NCBI RefSeq assembly: GCF_963678635.1 | Contig: NC_087063.1 | Coordinates: forward strand, 79,383,617-79,447,616 | DNA: 64,000 bases | Origin: Symsagittifera roscoffensis | Taxonomy: Eukaryota; Xenacoelomorpha; Acoela; Convolutidae | Reading direction: 5' to 3' | Part shown: positions 10,017 to 21,309 of the stretch, piece after piece | How the letters are laid out: each line of letters opens with the position of its first letter | How positions within the stretch are numbered: the first letter of the stretch is position 1 | Program-made: the position numbers and the translations under genes | Notes under the pieces: generated by a model | Databases searched by the model: none | Seen by the model: the letters and a program-made list of their open reading frames with translations, nothing else | Told to the model about the DNA's origin: nothing

Positions 10017-10924
10017 ATTATTAGCGTTTTCACGAAATTTAAATCTCCAAATGAAGTTAAGGAAAGTTGAAAAATAAAACACGGTTGAAGGTAATTTTCT
10101 TGTTTATAATTTATGCATTTCAAAAAACGGCTGATATTATTAACTAATGCCAATCCAAAGTAGTGCATTGTCATAAATAACGCTTGTTATGGACTGAACT
10201 AGCCTAGGATTTTGAAAAGAAACGTTTTACAGATGAAAAAATAGTGTTTTGAGGTGCTTGTAAAGTTTAATTTTCGGCCTGAAGTCCCTTCGGCTTGAAG
10301 TCCCGTCGGCTTGTTGTCCTAGACCCGTTTTTGAGTAGCGGCAATTAGACAAGAGCTTGTGCAATGAAGTACATAGAAGAAACTGAAACTTTTTTTGCTA
10401 ATTAGGCTGTTAAGTTGTTGATTATGAACATGCTTATTTGTTTTTTTTTTGCAGTGGTTGCTTTGATCGAGACATCCTTGAGTAACCATTTTATTACTGA
10501 CATTTTAACGGCCTCATTGCTTTTGAGTGATTTTTTTTGATCTCATCACCAGTGAACCTCAAAGGTCTTGAAATTTTTGAATCGTTCGTCGGGATGTGGA
10601 AGTTTGCGCAAACTCGAAGGTGCCTTGGTAAATGTTTTCAATTTATTCCACGAAAAGTCGAATGGTGATAGTTCATTGTTTTTAAATACTACTTTTTTAA
10701 TATAAATGGTTATATTAATAGGTATTAACCGGATGACAAAAGAAAGTGTGTAGTTGAATAGGCTGTCTGTATAAATTTTCCTGCCTTGAAAAGCAGACAA
10801 TAAGCAACTAGTCCTTGAGAAGCCTAACAAAGGACACTGAATATACGAACGCCTGCAAATCATAGAGTTATTAAATAATTGATTTTTAAAGTATAAAGTC
10901 AATAAAAGACAACTGGAGTGCAGC

Positions 10925-11123
10925 CAGTATTTAGACAGCCGCGCATTCATACTGGTCATTATTTAGACAAATACTGTTTCAACCAATCAGAATCGAGAAA
11001 AAACAAATAATCCAAAATAAATAATAATTATTTATTAATTTCTTCTTTGTCTCGATTCTGATTGGTTGAAACAGTATTTGTCTAAATACTGACCAGTATG
11101 AATACGCGGCTGTCTAAATACTG
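10925..11123. mobile_element. Foldback MITE with about 70-bp inverted arms
   Basis: The left arm starts CAGTATTTAGACAGCCGCG and contains TTTCAACCAATCAGAATCGA. The right arm is its near-complement, ending CGCGGCTGTCTAAATACTG. An AT-rich spacer of about 50 bases separates them. The 9-mer AGACAACTG occurs at 10907-10915 and 11135-11143 and may be a target duplication a few bases outside the arms. A diverged copy sits at about 47637-47832, and the CCAATCAGAATC core also appears (inverted) near 27050 and 41437. Confidence 0.8.
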
Positions 11124-11143
11124 ACATGTAACCAAGACAACTG

Positions 11144-12590
11144 TATTCGTTCCCTAAAACAAGAAGATGAAAAATTTATGCGATGAAACAAAAACTTGAT
11201 GAATCAGAAATAGACAAAGGGGTTTTTGAATTAATCTAGCTTCATTTGAGACTGGTCTTAACTTCGTAATTTTATCCAAACTCGCTCAACCAAGTTGATA
11301 ACTGTTTTTTGGCTTTTTACTTAATAAAAGTTAGATGTTCTAATTTTTTCCAGTAAATTTTTAGTGACTGGAGTATACAACCTAACATAAGTTCCTCGCA
11401 CACAAATAGGTAGCTAAGATCTAAGACGTTCGATGTATAAATAACCGATTGAAATTTGTATAGACTGTTTTTGAAAAATTTACTTAACTTTGTATATAAA
11501 TAGCTGATCGTAAAGATCAATGATATAAATAGAGGGTTTCAGCGCTAACCTGAATTATTAAGGAAGAGAAGACACGCTATATGACCGAGCCCTTGCTTCT
11601 CTTGGTTAAGCTGGTGCAACGGCAGCAGAGAACTACGCCTTATTTTTTTGTTTCAGCTTCATAATACCCGCATTGAGAGCAGGTTAAATAATTTTTTTAT
11701 CGGAAACAGTATTAGGAAATTGTCAATCTAAAAAGCCAGGGACAGAAGATATCAATCCCGGGGTCACAATCTAATTGCCACGTTTTGACCAGATTTCCTA
11801 GGTAGAGTTCAGGTGATGAAATTTCCCTACGAACCTCAGTTTCTCACAATCTAACTACAACTCGTTTGATTATACGGCTTTCTGACATTTAATTTCGTGA
11901 AAAATTGATGCTTTGACTCATATTTTATGTTTTCAAAAGAAGAAACCGTTCTCTGACTAAGTTTGCTTGTTGGAAATGATAATTTAGACAACAGGAACTT
12001 TTGTACGGACTGAATTAGACTCAACAAATAGAGAAGAGTTATTTCTGGCCAGATATTTTTTTCAATAACCTTACGTATGCGGTTACCTTTTTTTAAACAC
12101 TAAACAGCTTAACACCATACAATTTCACTCCCTACTTTTTTTTGCCTTAACAATTTAAAACCACTACATTTTAAAACTATTTCTACAACTTAACACCGTT
12201 TCAATCCAAAATGAAAAGACTTCTGTAAACATCAAAGAATAAAGCAAGAAAGTTTTGGCCATTTAAAGCAAGGCATTTTCTCGCTACTTAATCTTTGTAA
12301 GTTTTGAAAAGAAATGACCCTGCCAATAATTCGGATTGTTATAACGATTCGAACCAAAAATGAGCAATTTTTCAACAAACTTCAAGGACCCGCAATTGAG
12401 TTGAGTTTTCTGAATTGCTGGCACATAAACGCGAAGCGTAAACTGGTTTGTCAGCCCCTAGTCCCAATCTAGCATCCCGAAAATAAGGGCGATTGTCCTG
12501 GATTGAATTGCTAGTTGACAAGTCAAGCTCTTGCAATAAGTTACGTTTTCTAGGAGTCTGTAAGGAAATCTCTTTTAAAAATAATAAACA
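11144..12590. other. Intergenic stretch without recognised features
   Basis: This is AT-rich sequence with only short open frames and no protein motif, tRNA or clear terminal repeats that I can support. A short GC-richer patch near 12420-12520 has no recognisable identity. Confidence 0.4.
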
Positions 12591-12699
12591 AAAATTTTAG
12601 TATGTTTGCAATTTGAATTTTAATGATACGATTGAATAAACAAAAACACAAACTTTAATCTGGTTAATACCAACTAGATAACGCTCTGAAAAACTACCA

Positions 12700-13600
12700 A
12701 TCAGATTTGTCTCGTTAAATGACATTGGTAAACAGTACGTTTTTTTTGCGGACTGTCCACTTCTTTCCACATATTTGGGTGGTCTCCGCTGAAATAGGAT
12801 TGGATGCCGAAATGCCATTCTTCAACTGCATTTTTTGTTCTAGCAATCCACTCTCGGCCTCATCTCGCAGGTTCCAAAGGGAGGGTGGGAATAAAACTTC
12901 CGGGTTTGGCAACATCTTCTTTTGGCAACATGCTTTTTGTATAAGTAGAGCCAAAGTAAAGACACAACCCACCGTTTTTTTCGGGTTCCAAACAATTTCT
13001 GTCACATACATTCTGAGTTTCCTGAACGATCATATCATAGGACTCGCCGATCTTTACTTGTTTTTCGAATGCAAGGGAAGGCAGCATTTTTAAAGCCAGC
13101 ACTAAATCGTGATTCGTTATGTAGGTGACCTTCAGATCCAGTTCATTGATTTTTCTCATGTAACCCTGTGAGAGATGAAAAACAACCCGATAAATGCGCT
13201 CCAGGGAATTTTTTTGGAAGGACTGAAAAGCAGCTTGCTAAAAATCTAACAGTTTTTTTTCAGGTCCGCAATTGGGTGCTATATCAATTAAAGCCTGCAA
13301 AAAGCGATCGTAGGTTGTTTTCGGTTTTGTTGGTAAGGAAGGCGTATAAACAAGCTGGTGCAATACCAGATACAATCGAATCGAGCTGAAAGAACGTTTT
13401 GGGAGTAATTTTAACAGTTCCATCGGCTAACCAGAAAGAATAATTTTCCAGAACTCTCAGCATTTCGGGGTCACCGCACAAAATGATTCGCTCGTAATCA
13501 TTTGACCCACAGTTATACGGGATAAAGTTTCTAGCCGGACGCTGTAAGAATTGGTTTGTTTTCAGATGAAACTGTGAATTCGAAAGTAGACTCAATCATA
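12700..13600 (-). pseudogene. Decayed MULE (FLYWCH-associated type) transposase
   Basis: Several overlapping minus-strand frames give consecutive parts of one MULE transposase. At 13284-13595 is 'FWLADGTVKITPKTFFQLDS' followed by 'ACLYAFLTNKTENNLRSLF', the WLADGTFK...F.QL...PL.YALL.NK core. At 13238-13423 is a shifted frame. At 12860-13159 is 'LALKMLPSLAFEKQVKIGES', the later MLxALAF block. At 12715-13011 is 'LFPPSLWNLRDEAESGLLEQ', the HPSIWKFI..LK.E block. The blocks are in the right order but in different frames, so at least two or three frameshifts have destroyed the gene. Family assignment rests on my recollection of the MULE domain. Ends and TIRs were not located. Confidence 0.65.
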
Positions 13601-14213
13601 ATTTGGGTTTGATGTTTGCGTTTGTTTATCACACGAGTACAGCATAAAATGATTGTCAGAATTTTATAGTTTTCAGAACTATTAGATCAAATTGTTATGA
13701 ATTAGCACAAGCAGGTTTTTTTTAGTAATCATTATGGTTTAGTGAAACATCTAATTGAAAATGAATTACGAGTCTAAAGTAATTTGGGAAGCCTCATCTC
13801 AGCATGTAACAACTGAGATAAACCAAATTTTTCACTGTGACGCGTGCGTTAATTGCAGGATTTACTTTGTTGTGATAGGATTTAAGATAAGGATTTCATG
13901 CAGCATTAATTTTGGTGTTAAGTTATATGTTGTGAAATGGATTTAAATTGTGTAGTAGTGAAATGATTAGGTATTAAAATGTACCGTGTTAAAATGGCTG
14001 ATATTAAATTGTAAGACACCACCGTATGCAATCTAAGAGTTCTTTGAACACTAAAATTTGAGATTATTTGTGGTACAGTTGAGCCATCAGTTAAATTTAA
14101 ACGTTTAAATCTAAACTTTATCTTTAAAGTTTTGAACAGTTTAAAATTCTAGTAAATAATATAACACGTGCAGATCCGAAATCATCTTTTTATCATAAAG
14201 GTATTGTTGTTAG

Positions 14214-16612
14214 GAAGCGACTTGGTGAAACAGATGGCGTACAAGTACGGGGACTTCAGCGTCCTCTCCCAGTCATTCACGAACCTGCTTCCTGTAGCAC
14301 GTGATCAGGAAGATGACTCACAGCAAGAGCTGCATCAACAGAGTGCTTTAAGTGATGAAGTCACAGGAGTTGGAGGCGCGACAGAGTTGTTTGAGAAGAG
14401 ACAGTACGAGCAGTACTACCACTCCTATGTCATTCCATCAATTATCAACCGCTCTAAAGCTCTCATGATGCCGGTAAGTGTATGAAAGGTTTCGACACTA
14501 CATGTTTTATTTAAAATATTTTCCCCTTTAATTATGAAACATAGGCAACGGAGAAAAAATGATGTCAAAAATACAACGAAAAGTTATCCAATAAAATAGT
14601 TACTTGTTTTAAATTTTTTGTCCCTATTTTTTGGTACCCGCAGATTTTTCCAATTTGAAAATCAATTACGTCTAATTTTTCAGCCCGATTACGCTTGTGA
14701 AATGGACGCCTTGAGGATTTGCGAGGAGCAGCAGAATTACCTGCTTAATCAACAAACCACGCTAGATAGGCTTACTGCTCAAAATCAAGCAGCTCGCAAC
14801 GATATGGCAAAGAAAAAACTTATGGAGAAATCGAGTCAGTTCAAAACAAAACGCAAAGAGAGCGACCAAATCCACCATATCAACAGTCCTAATCAAACTT
14901 CAGATTTTGAAGTAGCAAGTAGCGATATATCAGAGAGCTCTGTTGAGAATTCTTCTGAAAGTGGTGAAAAAACAGACGACTCTGTTTCCAAAAACGGGAT
15001 GCTAAAAAATATCCAGAATAAATTGAACGAACACGCACAAGCGAACAAAAGCCCTGGTGATGAGGCAACGTTGAAAAGTAGCGCCGAGAATTATTCAGCA
15101 GATAAATTATTAGCTGCCCAAAATAGAGGAAGATTTTCGGACAATTTCGTCAACGAAAGAAGCCCAAATTTCAATAGAGATACAAATATTTCTTTAAACA
15201 AAGAAAACGAGCAATTAAACCTAAATGTACCGTTAAGTGGAGTTGATGCAACTGTTCAGCGCGATAACGAAATTCGTTCAATTTCAACTCCTGTGCCACC
15301 GTTTAGCACAACGACAACGACGCATAGTTCAACAGTTATTGTTCATCCTGACGTCAAGCGAGTTCGGGAAAGCGAAGCGACGAGTCAGCCGAGACCAATG
15401 TCGACGAACTTAGTCAGCAGTACAGGTATTAACTACTCGGATTTTGAAGCGGACACGACGCCGTTTGACGTGGCAGCCATTCAAAGCGTGAACGACTTGA
15501 AAGAGCTTGAACAAATTTTCATGACTCGGAATTTTTCTAATTACGATTCAAAACAGGGTTCTAATTTTAACGCCCAAGCGGCCAGCAGTTTACTCTCTCA
15601 AGTTGAACCGTTGTCGCATAATAAAATGAGTGGGATTCAAGCAAATGGTTTGACAGGTTATTCGCATGTTGCATCTAATGTTTACCCAAATTCTCAGAAT
15701 CCTCAAATGTTTTACCAAAATGGTCTGACTCATAATTATGCTTTGCATGGAAATAATAGCGTAAATAGTAATCATTCCTGTTTGAATAGTTCTTTGCACA
15801 CAAAGAATCAGAGCACATCAATTAGTCACGGAAATGTTGATTCCCGAAACCATAATTTTCCTATTCAAACTGTTAATCCTGTAAACCAGATGTCAGCTTT
15901 TGGCAGCGCGCATTTCAATCAGAATCAAGTTAATGCGGTGACTTCTAGTTATCAATCGGGAAATTTTTCGGCTTATTTGCCCTTCACCAGGAAATTCGGC
16001 CAAGGTAGCTCGATGTCTTCAAGTGATGCGTCTACTGGTGCTTACAATGCTGTGCAGAGTACAATTCATGCATCTCAAAAGTTGCACCCTGTTTCAATGT
16101 CCAGCTCAATAGCAATACCAGCAGCGGCATCTCAATTTTTCCACAATCAGAGTACAGCCAACTCCCACGCTTATCTGAATCAAAGTTTGAATAAGAATAC
16201 TGAGAATAATTTCTCGTCTGCCGTCACTTCGGGACCAAGATCGCTCAGTCCGAGAATCGATAACCCTCTCAATTCCGCCACGAACAATGTGCATAACCAA
16301 AACACCCCGGTGTCACATGCTCAGTATCTGACCAATGGTGCTACGACTCCCAATTTTACTTCAAATAATAATACGATTGTGAATGCAACTGTGACGATTA
16401 ATGGGTCTTTGTCCATGAGTCAAAACAACAATGATCACGTGACTTTTTCTTCTGGGATGAAATCAGCGAAGAGCTTGGGTGACTTGACAAGTTTACTTGT
16501 GACCTCCGAAGCGCCTCCTGTTCCAGCCTACCAGTCCACGTTTCCAGAGGAAAGGAGGGCTGGTTTTAATGTGTATCTCCCTATGTCTAGTTACTTAGCA
16601 GCTAAAAAGTAG
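14214..16612 (+). CDS. Unrecognised Ser/Asn/Gln-rich protein, last two exons
   Basis: Penultimate exon 14214-14473 follows acceptor 'ttgttgttag' and ends at donor ccg|gtaagt. The terminal exon 14684-16612 follows acceptor 'tctaatttttcag'. Both junction phases agree (..ALMMP|PDYACEMD..), and the stop TAG is at 16610-16612. The encoded C-terminal part is about 728 residues. The first exon is compact and folded-looking (KYGDFSVLSQSFTNLLPVA ... ELFEKRQYEQYYHSYVIPS). The start of the second exon is helical, Q/K-rich and probably coiled coil (ICEEQQNYLLNQQTTLDRLT). The rest is low-complexity Ser/Asn/Gln, ending in a less biased tail (SAKSLGDLTSLLVTSEAPPV, then GFNVYLPMSSYLAAKK). I do not recognise the family, and upstream exons and the start codon were not found. 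ATTAAA at 16659-16664 may be the poly(A) signal. The last 1126 bases recur at 31226-32351, and the last 105 codons recur twice more in tandem. Confidence 0.7.
14474..14683 (+). other. Intron of the Ser/Asn/Gln-rich gene
   Basis: A 210-bp GTAAGT...TTTTTCAG intron in phase 0. It is the clearest small intron in the window and fixes the reading frame of the flanking exons. Confidence 0.8.
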
Positions 16613-17771
16613 TTTTGAATGTAAATTTTCCTTTCATAGTTTTATTTATCCCGAGGAAATTAAATTTACTGGCTTAATTTTGTTTTTGATGGTCTTAGTA
16701 AAAAGCGAAAAAAGCCCACGTTTTTAACCAACTTGATGGTTCCTTCTTTAATTAACGAAATTTTTTGGAACTAGCATCGATTCAAGCTATGTCTCCTTAC
16801 AAATTTGTGAAACAACTAGTGTAACCGAATCAATGAGTCATTTATTTGTTAGTCTGCGCCAGTTTTTTGCGACAGCAATGGTTTTGCAACCGGGTAATAG
16901 GCTTTTTTCCGTAAGCAAATTTGTCCACAAAACTCTTCTGGACTCATCTCTACCTTGTTTCATTATGTATTCAAATTTCTCAGCATTCCTGGCCAACCGA
17001 GCCTGGAGGTAACGAATATGCCTGGGCTGCCAAAGGTCCTCGGATCGAGTCTGACCAGGACCTAATTTATTTTCAAACGTGATATATTCTGTTTAAAAAG
17101 ATTGTCGGCCTATTATTTGTCTGCTTATCTGTTGTCGGCTTAGTTGTGACATCTTGCAATTGTTTTTTTTTCTACCAGCGATTTTTTAATATTGTTCTTA
17201 GTGTATATTTGTCCCATATTTTTAATTTTTTTTTTCGTTTTCTCGAAAAATGTTTCTCTCATACTTAAAATTTTGGTTTCAATGGACAGAACTGTTTTAA
17301 AAAGCTCCCCTGTATAAGTGGCTACGATTAATTTATGTTATGGCCCTCGGAATTGTCAAAATTCTTATTTTTGACCGTTTCGTGGATTTTTTCGACTTTT
17401 CTCGAAAACTAACCTCTCAAATCTGATATTGTGAGTTTAATGAGAGAGCAGTTAGTGGGACTCTCCTCTGCATTAGCGAACACTAACAAGAAAAAATTTT
17501 ACAAGAAATTATCGCCCTCTGAAAAGTCAAACTTTTGAGTTTTTGACCGATTTTTAAAATTTTTTTGAATATTCTCGAAAACTACCCTGCCATACCTAAG
17601 ATTTTGGTTTCAATTCTCAGAAAGGGCTTAGTTATGGCCCTCGGAAAAGTAAAATTTTTGATTTTATGGCCGTTTTTTTCAGAAGATTTAGACTGTTCCC
17701 GAAAACTATTCTGCCAAATCTGATATGGTGGGTTCAATGAGATAACCGGTAGTGGGAAGCTCCTGTGCATA

Positions 17772-18094
17772 GCCATAACCCCCCGGTGTCACATGCTCAG
17801 TATCTGACCAATGGTGCTACGACTCCCATTTTTACTTCAAATAATAATACGATTGTGAATGCAACTGTGACCATTAATGGGTCTTTGTCCATGAGTCAAA
17901 ACAACAATGAGCACGTGACTTTTTCTTCTGGGATGAAATCAGCGAAGAGCTTGGGTGACTTGACAAGTTTACTTGTGACCTCAGAAGCGCCTCCTGTTCC
18001 AGCCTACCAGTCCACGTTTCCAGAGGAAAGGAGGGCTGGTTTTAATGTGTATCTCCTTATGTCTAGTTACTTAGCAGCTAAAAATAAGTTTTGA
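17772..18094 (+). pseudogene. Orphan copy of the 3' coding end of the Ser/Asn/Gln-rich gene (tandem unit 2)
   Basis: The frame reads NPPVSHAQYLTNGATTP through LMSSYLAAKNKF, the same as the parental C-terminus except for a few substitutions and a small change at the stop (AAKK* becomes AAKNKF*). It has no upstream exon, promoter or start codon, so it is a by-product of the tandem duplication. Confidence 0.8.
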
Positions 18095-19246
18095 ATGTAA
18101 ATTTCCCTTTCATATTTTTATTTATCACGAGGAAATTAAAATTACTGGCTTAATTTTGTTTTTGATGGTCTTAGTAAAAAGCGAAAAAAGCCCACGTTTT
18201 TAACCAACTTGATGGTTCCTTCTTTAATTAACGAAAATTTTTGGAACTAGCATCGATTCAAGCTATGTCTCCTTACAAATTTGTGAAACAACTAGTGTAA
18301 CCGAATCAATGAGTCATTTATTTGTTAGTCTGCGCCAGTTTTTTGCGACAGCAATGGTTTTGCAACCGGGTAATAGGCTTTTTTCCGTAAGCAAATTTGT
18401 CCACAAGACTCGTCTGGACTCATCTCTACCTTGTTTCATTATGTATTCAAATTTCTCGGCATTCCTGGCCAACCGAGCCTGGAGGTAACGAATATGCCTG
18501 GCCTGCCAAAGGTCCTCGGATCGAGTCTGACCAGGACCTAATTTATTTTCAAACGTGATATATTCTGTTTAAAAAGATTGTCGGCCTTTTATTTGTCTGC
18601 TTATCTGTTGTCGGCTTAGTTGTGACATCTTGCAATTGTTTTTTTTCTACCAGCGATTTTTTAATATTGTTCTTAGTGTATATTTGTCCCATATTTTTAA
18701 TTTTTTTTTCGTTTTCTCGAAAAATGTTTCTCTCATACTTAAGTTTTTGGTTTCAATGGACAGAACTGTTTTAAAAAGCTTCCCTGCATAAGTGGCTACG
18801 ATTAATTTATGTTATGGCCCTCGGAATTGTCAAAATTCTTATTTTTGACCGTTTCGTGGATCTTTTCGACTTTTCTCGAAAACTCACCTCTCAAATCTGA
18901 TATTGTGAGTTTAATGAGAGAGCAATTAGTGGGAATCTCCTCTGCATTAGCGAACTCTAACAAGAAAAAATTTTACAAGAAATTATCGCCCTCTGAAAAG
19001 TCAAACTTTTGAGTTTTTTGACCGATTTTTAAATTTTTTTTTGAATATTCTCGAAAACTACCCTGCCATACCTAAGATTTTGGTTTCAATTCTCAGAAAG
19101 GGCTTAGTTATGGCCCTCGGAAAAGTAAAATTTTTGATTTTATGGCCGTTTTTTTCAGAAGATTTAGACAGTTCCCGAAAACTATTATGCCAAATCTGAT
19201 ATGGTGGATTCAATGAGATAACCGGTAGTGGGAAGCTCCTGTGTTA

Positions 19247-19569
19247 GCCATAACCCCCCGGTGTCACATGCTCAGTATCTGACCAATGGTGCTACGACTC
19301 CCATTTTTACTTCAAATAATAATACGATTGTGAATGCAACTGTGACCATTAATGGGTCTTTGTCCATGAGTCAAAACAACAATGAGCACGTGACTTTTTC
19401 TTCTGGGATGAAATCAGCGAAGAGCTTGGGTGACTTGACAAGTTTACTTGTGACCTCAGAAGCGCCTCCTGTTCTAGCCTACCAGTCCACGTTTCCAGAG
19501 GAAAGGAGGGCTGGTTTTAATGTGTATCTCCTTATGTCTAGTTACTTAGCAGCTAAAAATAAGTTTTGA
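19247..19569 (+). pseudogene. Orphan copy of the 3' coding end of the Ser/Asn/Gln-rich gene (tandem unit 3)
   Basis: This is almost identical to the unit-2 copy, with the same AAKNKF ending and one P-to-L change (APPVLAYQ). The shared ending shows that units 2 and 3 derive from each other rather than independently from unit 1. Expression is not expected. Confidence 0.8.
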
Positions 19570-21309
19570 ATGTAAATTTCCCTTTCATATTTTTATTTAT
19601 CACGAGGAAATTAAAATTACTGGCTTAATTTTGTTTTTGATGGTCTTAGTAAAAAGCGAAAAAAGCCCACGTTTTTAACCAACTTGATGGTTCCTTCTTT
19701 AATTAACGAAAATTTTTGGAACTAGCATCGATTCAAGCTATGTCTCCTTACAAGTTTGTGAAACAACTAGTGTAACCGAATCAATGAGTCATTTATTTGT
19801 TAGTCTGCGCTAGTTTTTTTGCGACAGCAATGGTTTTGCAACCGGGTAATAGGCTTTTTTCCGTAAGCAAATTTGTCCACAAAACTCTTCTGGACTCATC
19901 TCTGCCTTGTTTCATTATGTATTCAAATTTCTCAGCATTCCTGGCCAACCGAGCCTGGAGGTAACGAATATGCCTGGGCTGCCAAAGGTCCTCGGATCGA
20001 GTCTGACCAGGACCTAATTTATTTTCAAACGTGATATATTCTGTTTAAAAAGATTATCGGCCTACTATTTGTCTGCTTATCTGTTGTCGGCTTAGTTGTG
20101 ACATCTTGGAATTGTTTTTTTTTCTACCAGCGATTTTTTAATATTGTTTTAAGTGTATATTTGTCCCATATTTTTGATTTTTTTTTCGTTTTCTCGAAAA
20201 ATTTTTCTCTCATACTTAAGTTTTTGGTTTCAATGGACAGAACTGTTTTGAAAAGCTCCCCTGCATAATCGGCTACGATTAATTTATGTTATGGCCCTCG
20301 GAATTGTCAAAATTCTTATTTTTGACCGTTTCGTGGATCTTTTCGACTTTTCTCGAAAACTAACCTCTCAAATCTGATATTGTGAGTTTAATGAGACAGC
20401 AGTTAGTGGGAATCTCCTCTGCATTAGAAAACACTAACAACAAAAAGTTTTACAAGAAATTATCGCCCTCTGAAAAGTCAAGTCAAACTTTTAAGTTTTT
20501 TGACCGATTTTTACCCTGCCTTACCTAAGATTCTGGTTTCAATTCTCAGAAAGGGCTTAGTTATGGCCCTCGGAAAAGTAAAATTTTTGATTTTATGACC
20601 GTTTTTTAGAAGATTTAGACTGTTCTCGAAAACTATTCTGCCAAATCTGATATTGTGGGTTCAATGAGATAACGGGTAGTGGGAAGCTCCTGTGCATTAG
20701 TGGACACTTGAAAAAGTTTTACACAAGATCTTATCGCCTTTGGAAAGTCAATTTTTTGATTTTTTTGATCGTTTTGAATTTTTCAACATTCTCAAAAATT
20801 ACCCTGCCGTACCTGAGACTTTGGATTTAAACGGTTTGCAGAAAAACGTTATGTATTTTGGCAAGTCTTTTGAACGTTTTTTAGTACTTTCGACCGCTCA
20901 GAAACTTTTTGATTTTTTCTAAAATCTTACAATCAAATCTGAAATGAAAAAAATCATTGGTAAACGGGCTGTGATAAGTGTTCATGCAGAAGCAGCGATT
21001 CCATAACTTTTTATAAGAGAAATGTTATCTTTTTGGGAAAATTGATTATCTCAAAAAAAGTTTCTCACTTATTTTAGTAGAGAAACAGCTTATTTTTAAG
21101 GCAAAGTCCAAGGCAAAGAAATCACGCTTTTCATGCCGCATCAGTAAAGCAAACTCAGTCAATATTACACGAGTACCTCCTGCTTTAGCTCTGCATGAAG
21201 GTCAATTTTGGTTCACCTAGTTTTTTTCATTATCTAAATTTTTTTTGACTGTTTTTTTTTTGTTTGTTTTGTATATCAATTGATGGGAAGCTCTGCTTCA
21301 CCTCTGTGT

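Larger units (their letters stand above)
7900..10326. mobile_element. TIR transposon with 9-bp target duplication, split by a nested hAT element
   Basis: The left terminus GGGTGCCGGACATCAAGCC continues through GACGGGACTTGAAGCCGA. It is matched in inverted orientation by the right terminus, whose reverse complement begins GGGTCTAGGACAACAAGCC and continues GACGGGACTTCAAGCCGA. A second GGGACTTCAAGCCGAAAATT block follows the terminus on both sides. The flanks carry the identical 9-mer GTTTTTGAG at 7891-7899 and 10327-10335, a target-site duplication. Removing the nested hAT and its TSD leaves about 457 bp with no coding capacity. Ends beginning GGG with an 8-9-bp TSD resemble Merlin or some MULE groups, but the superfamily is not settled. 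Confidence 0.75.
16301..20690 (+). repeat. Tandem triplication, 1476-bp unit
   Basis: The word CGGTGTCACATGCTC starts at 16308, 17784 and 19259, giving periods of 1476 and 1475. Each unit contains the last 105 codons of the upstream gene, its 3' UTR and the left half of a hairpin-ended element. Junctions fall at '...aagctcctgtgcat' joined to 'agccataacccccc'. The right-hand contig copy has only one unit (about 32040-33500). The units differ from each other by about one to two percent. Confidence 0.92.
16857..21309 (+). mobile_element. Hairpin-ended (Helentron-like) element carrying a minisatellite, expanded by tandem duplication
   Basis: The left end (TTTTGCGACAGCAATGGTTT, then TGCAACCGGGTAATAGGC) is repeated in each tandem unit. 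The right end is at 21271-21309 (gtatatcaattgatgggaag, ctctgcttca, CCTCTGTGT). The interior holds degenerate repeats of about 120-170 bp built around 'ctcgaaaactaccctgccat' and 'gggttcaatgaga' at 17404, 17575, 17700, 20625, 20790, 21430, 21590, 21765 and 21930. The right contig has the unexpanded version at about 32600-34120. Confidence 0.6.

Noticed and set aside
10546-10959. 137-residue minus-strand frame
   Set aside because: Its composition is that of random AT-rich sequence, it has no motif, and it overlaps the foldback MITE arm.
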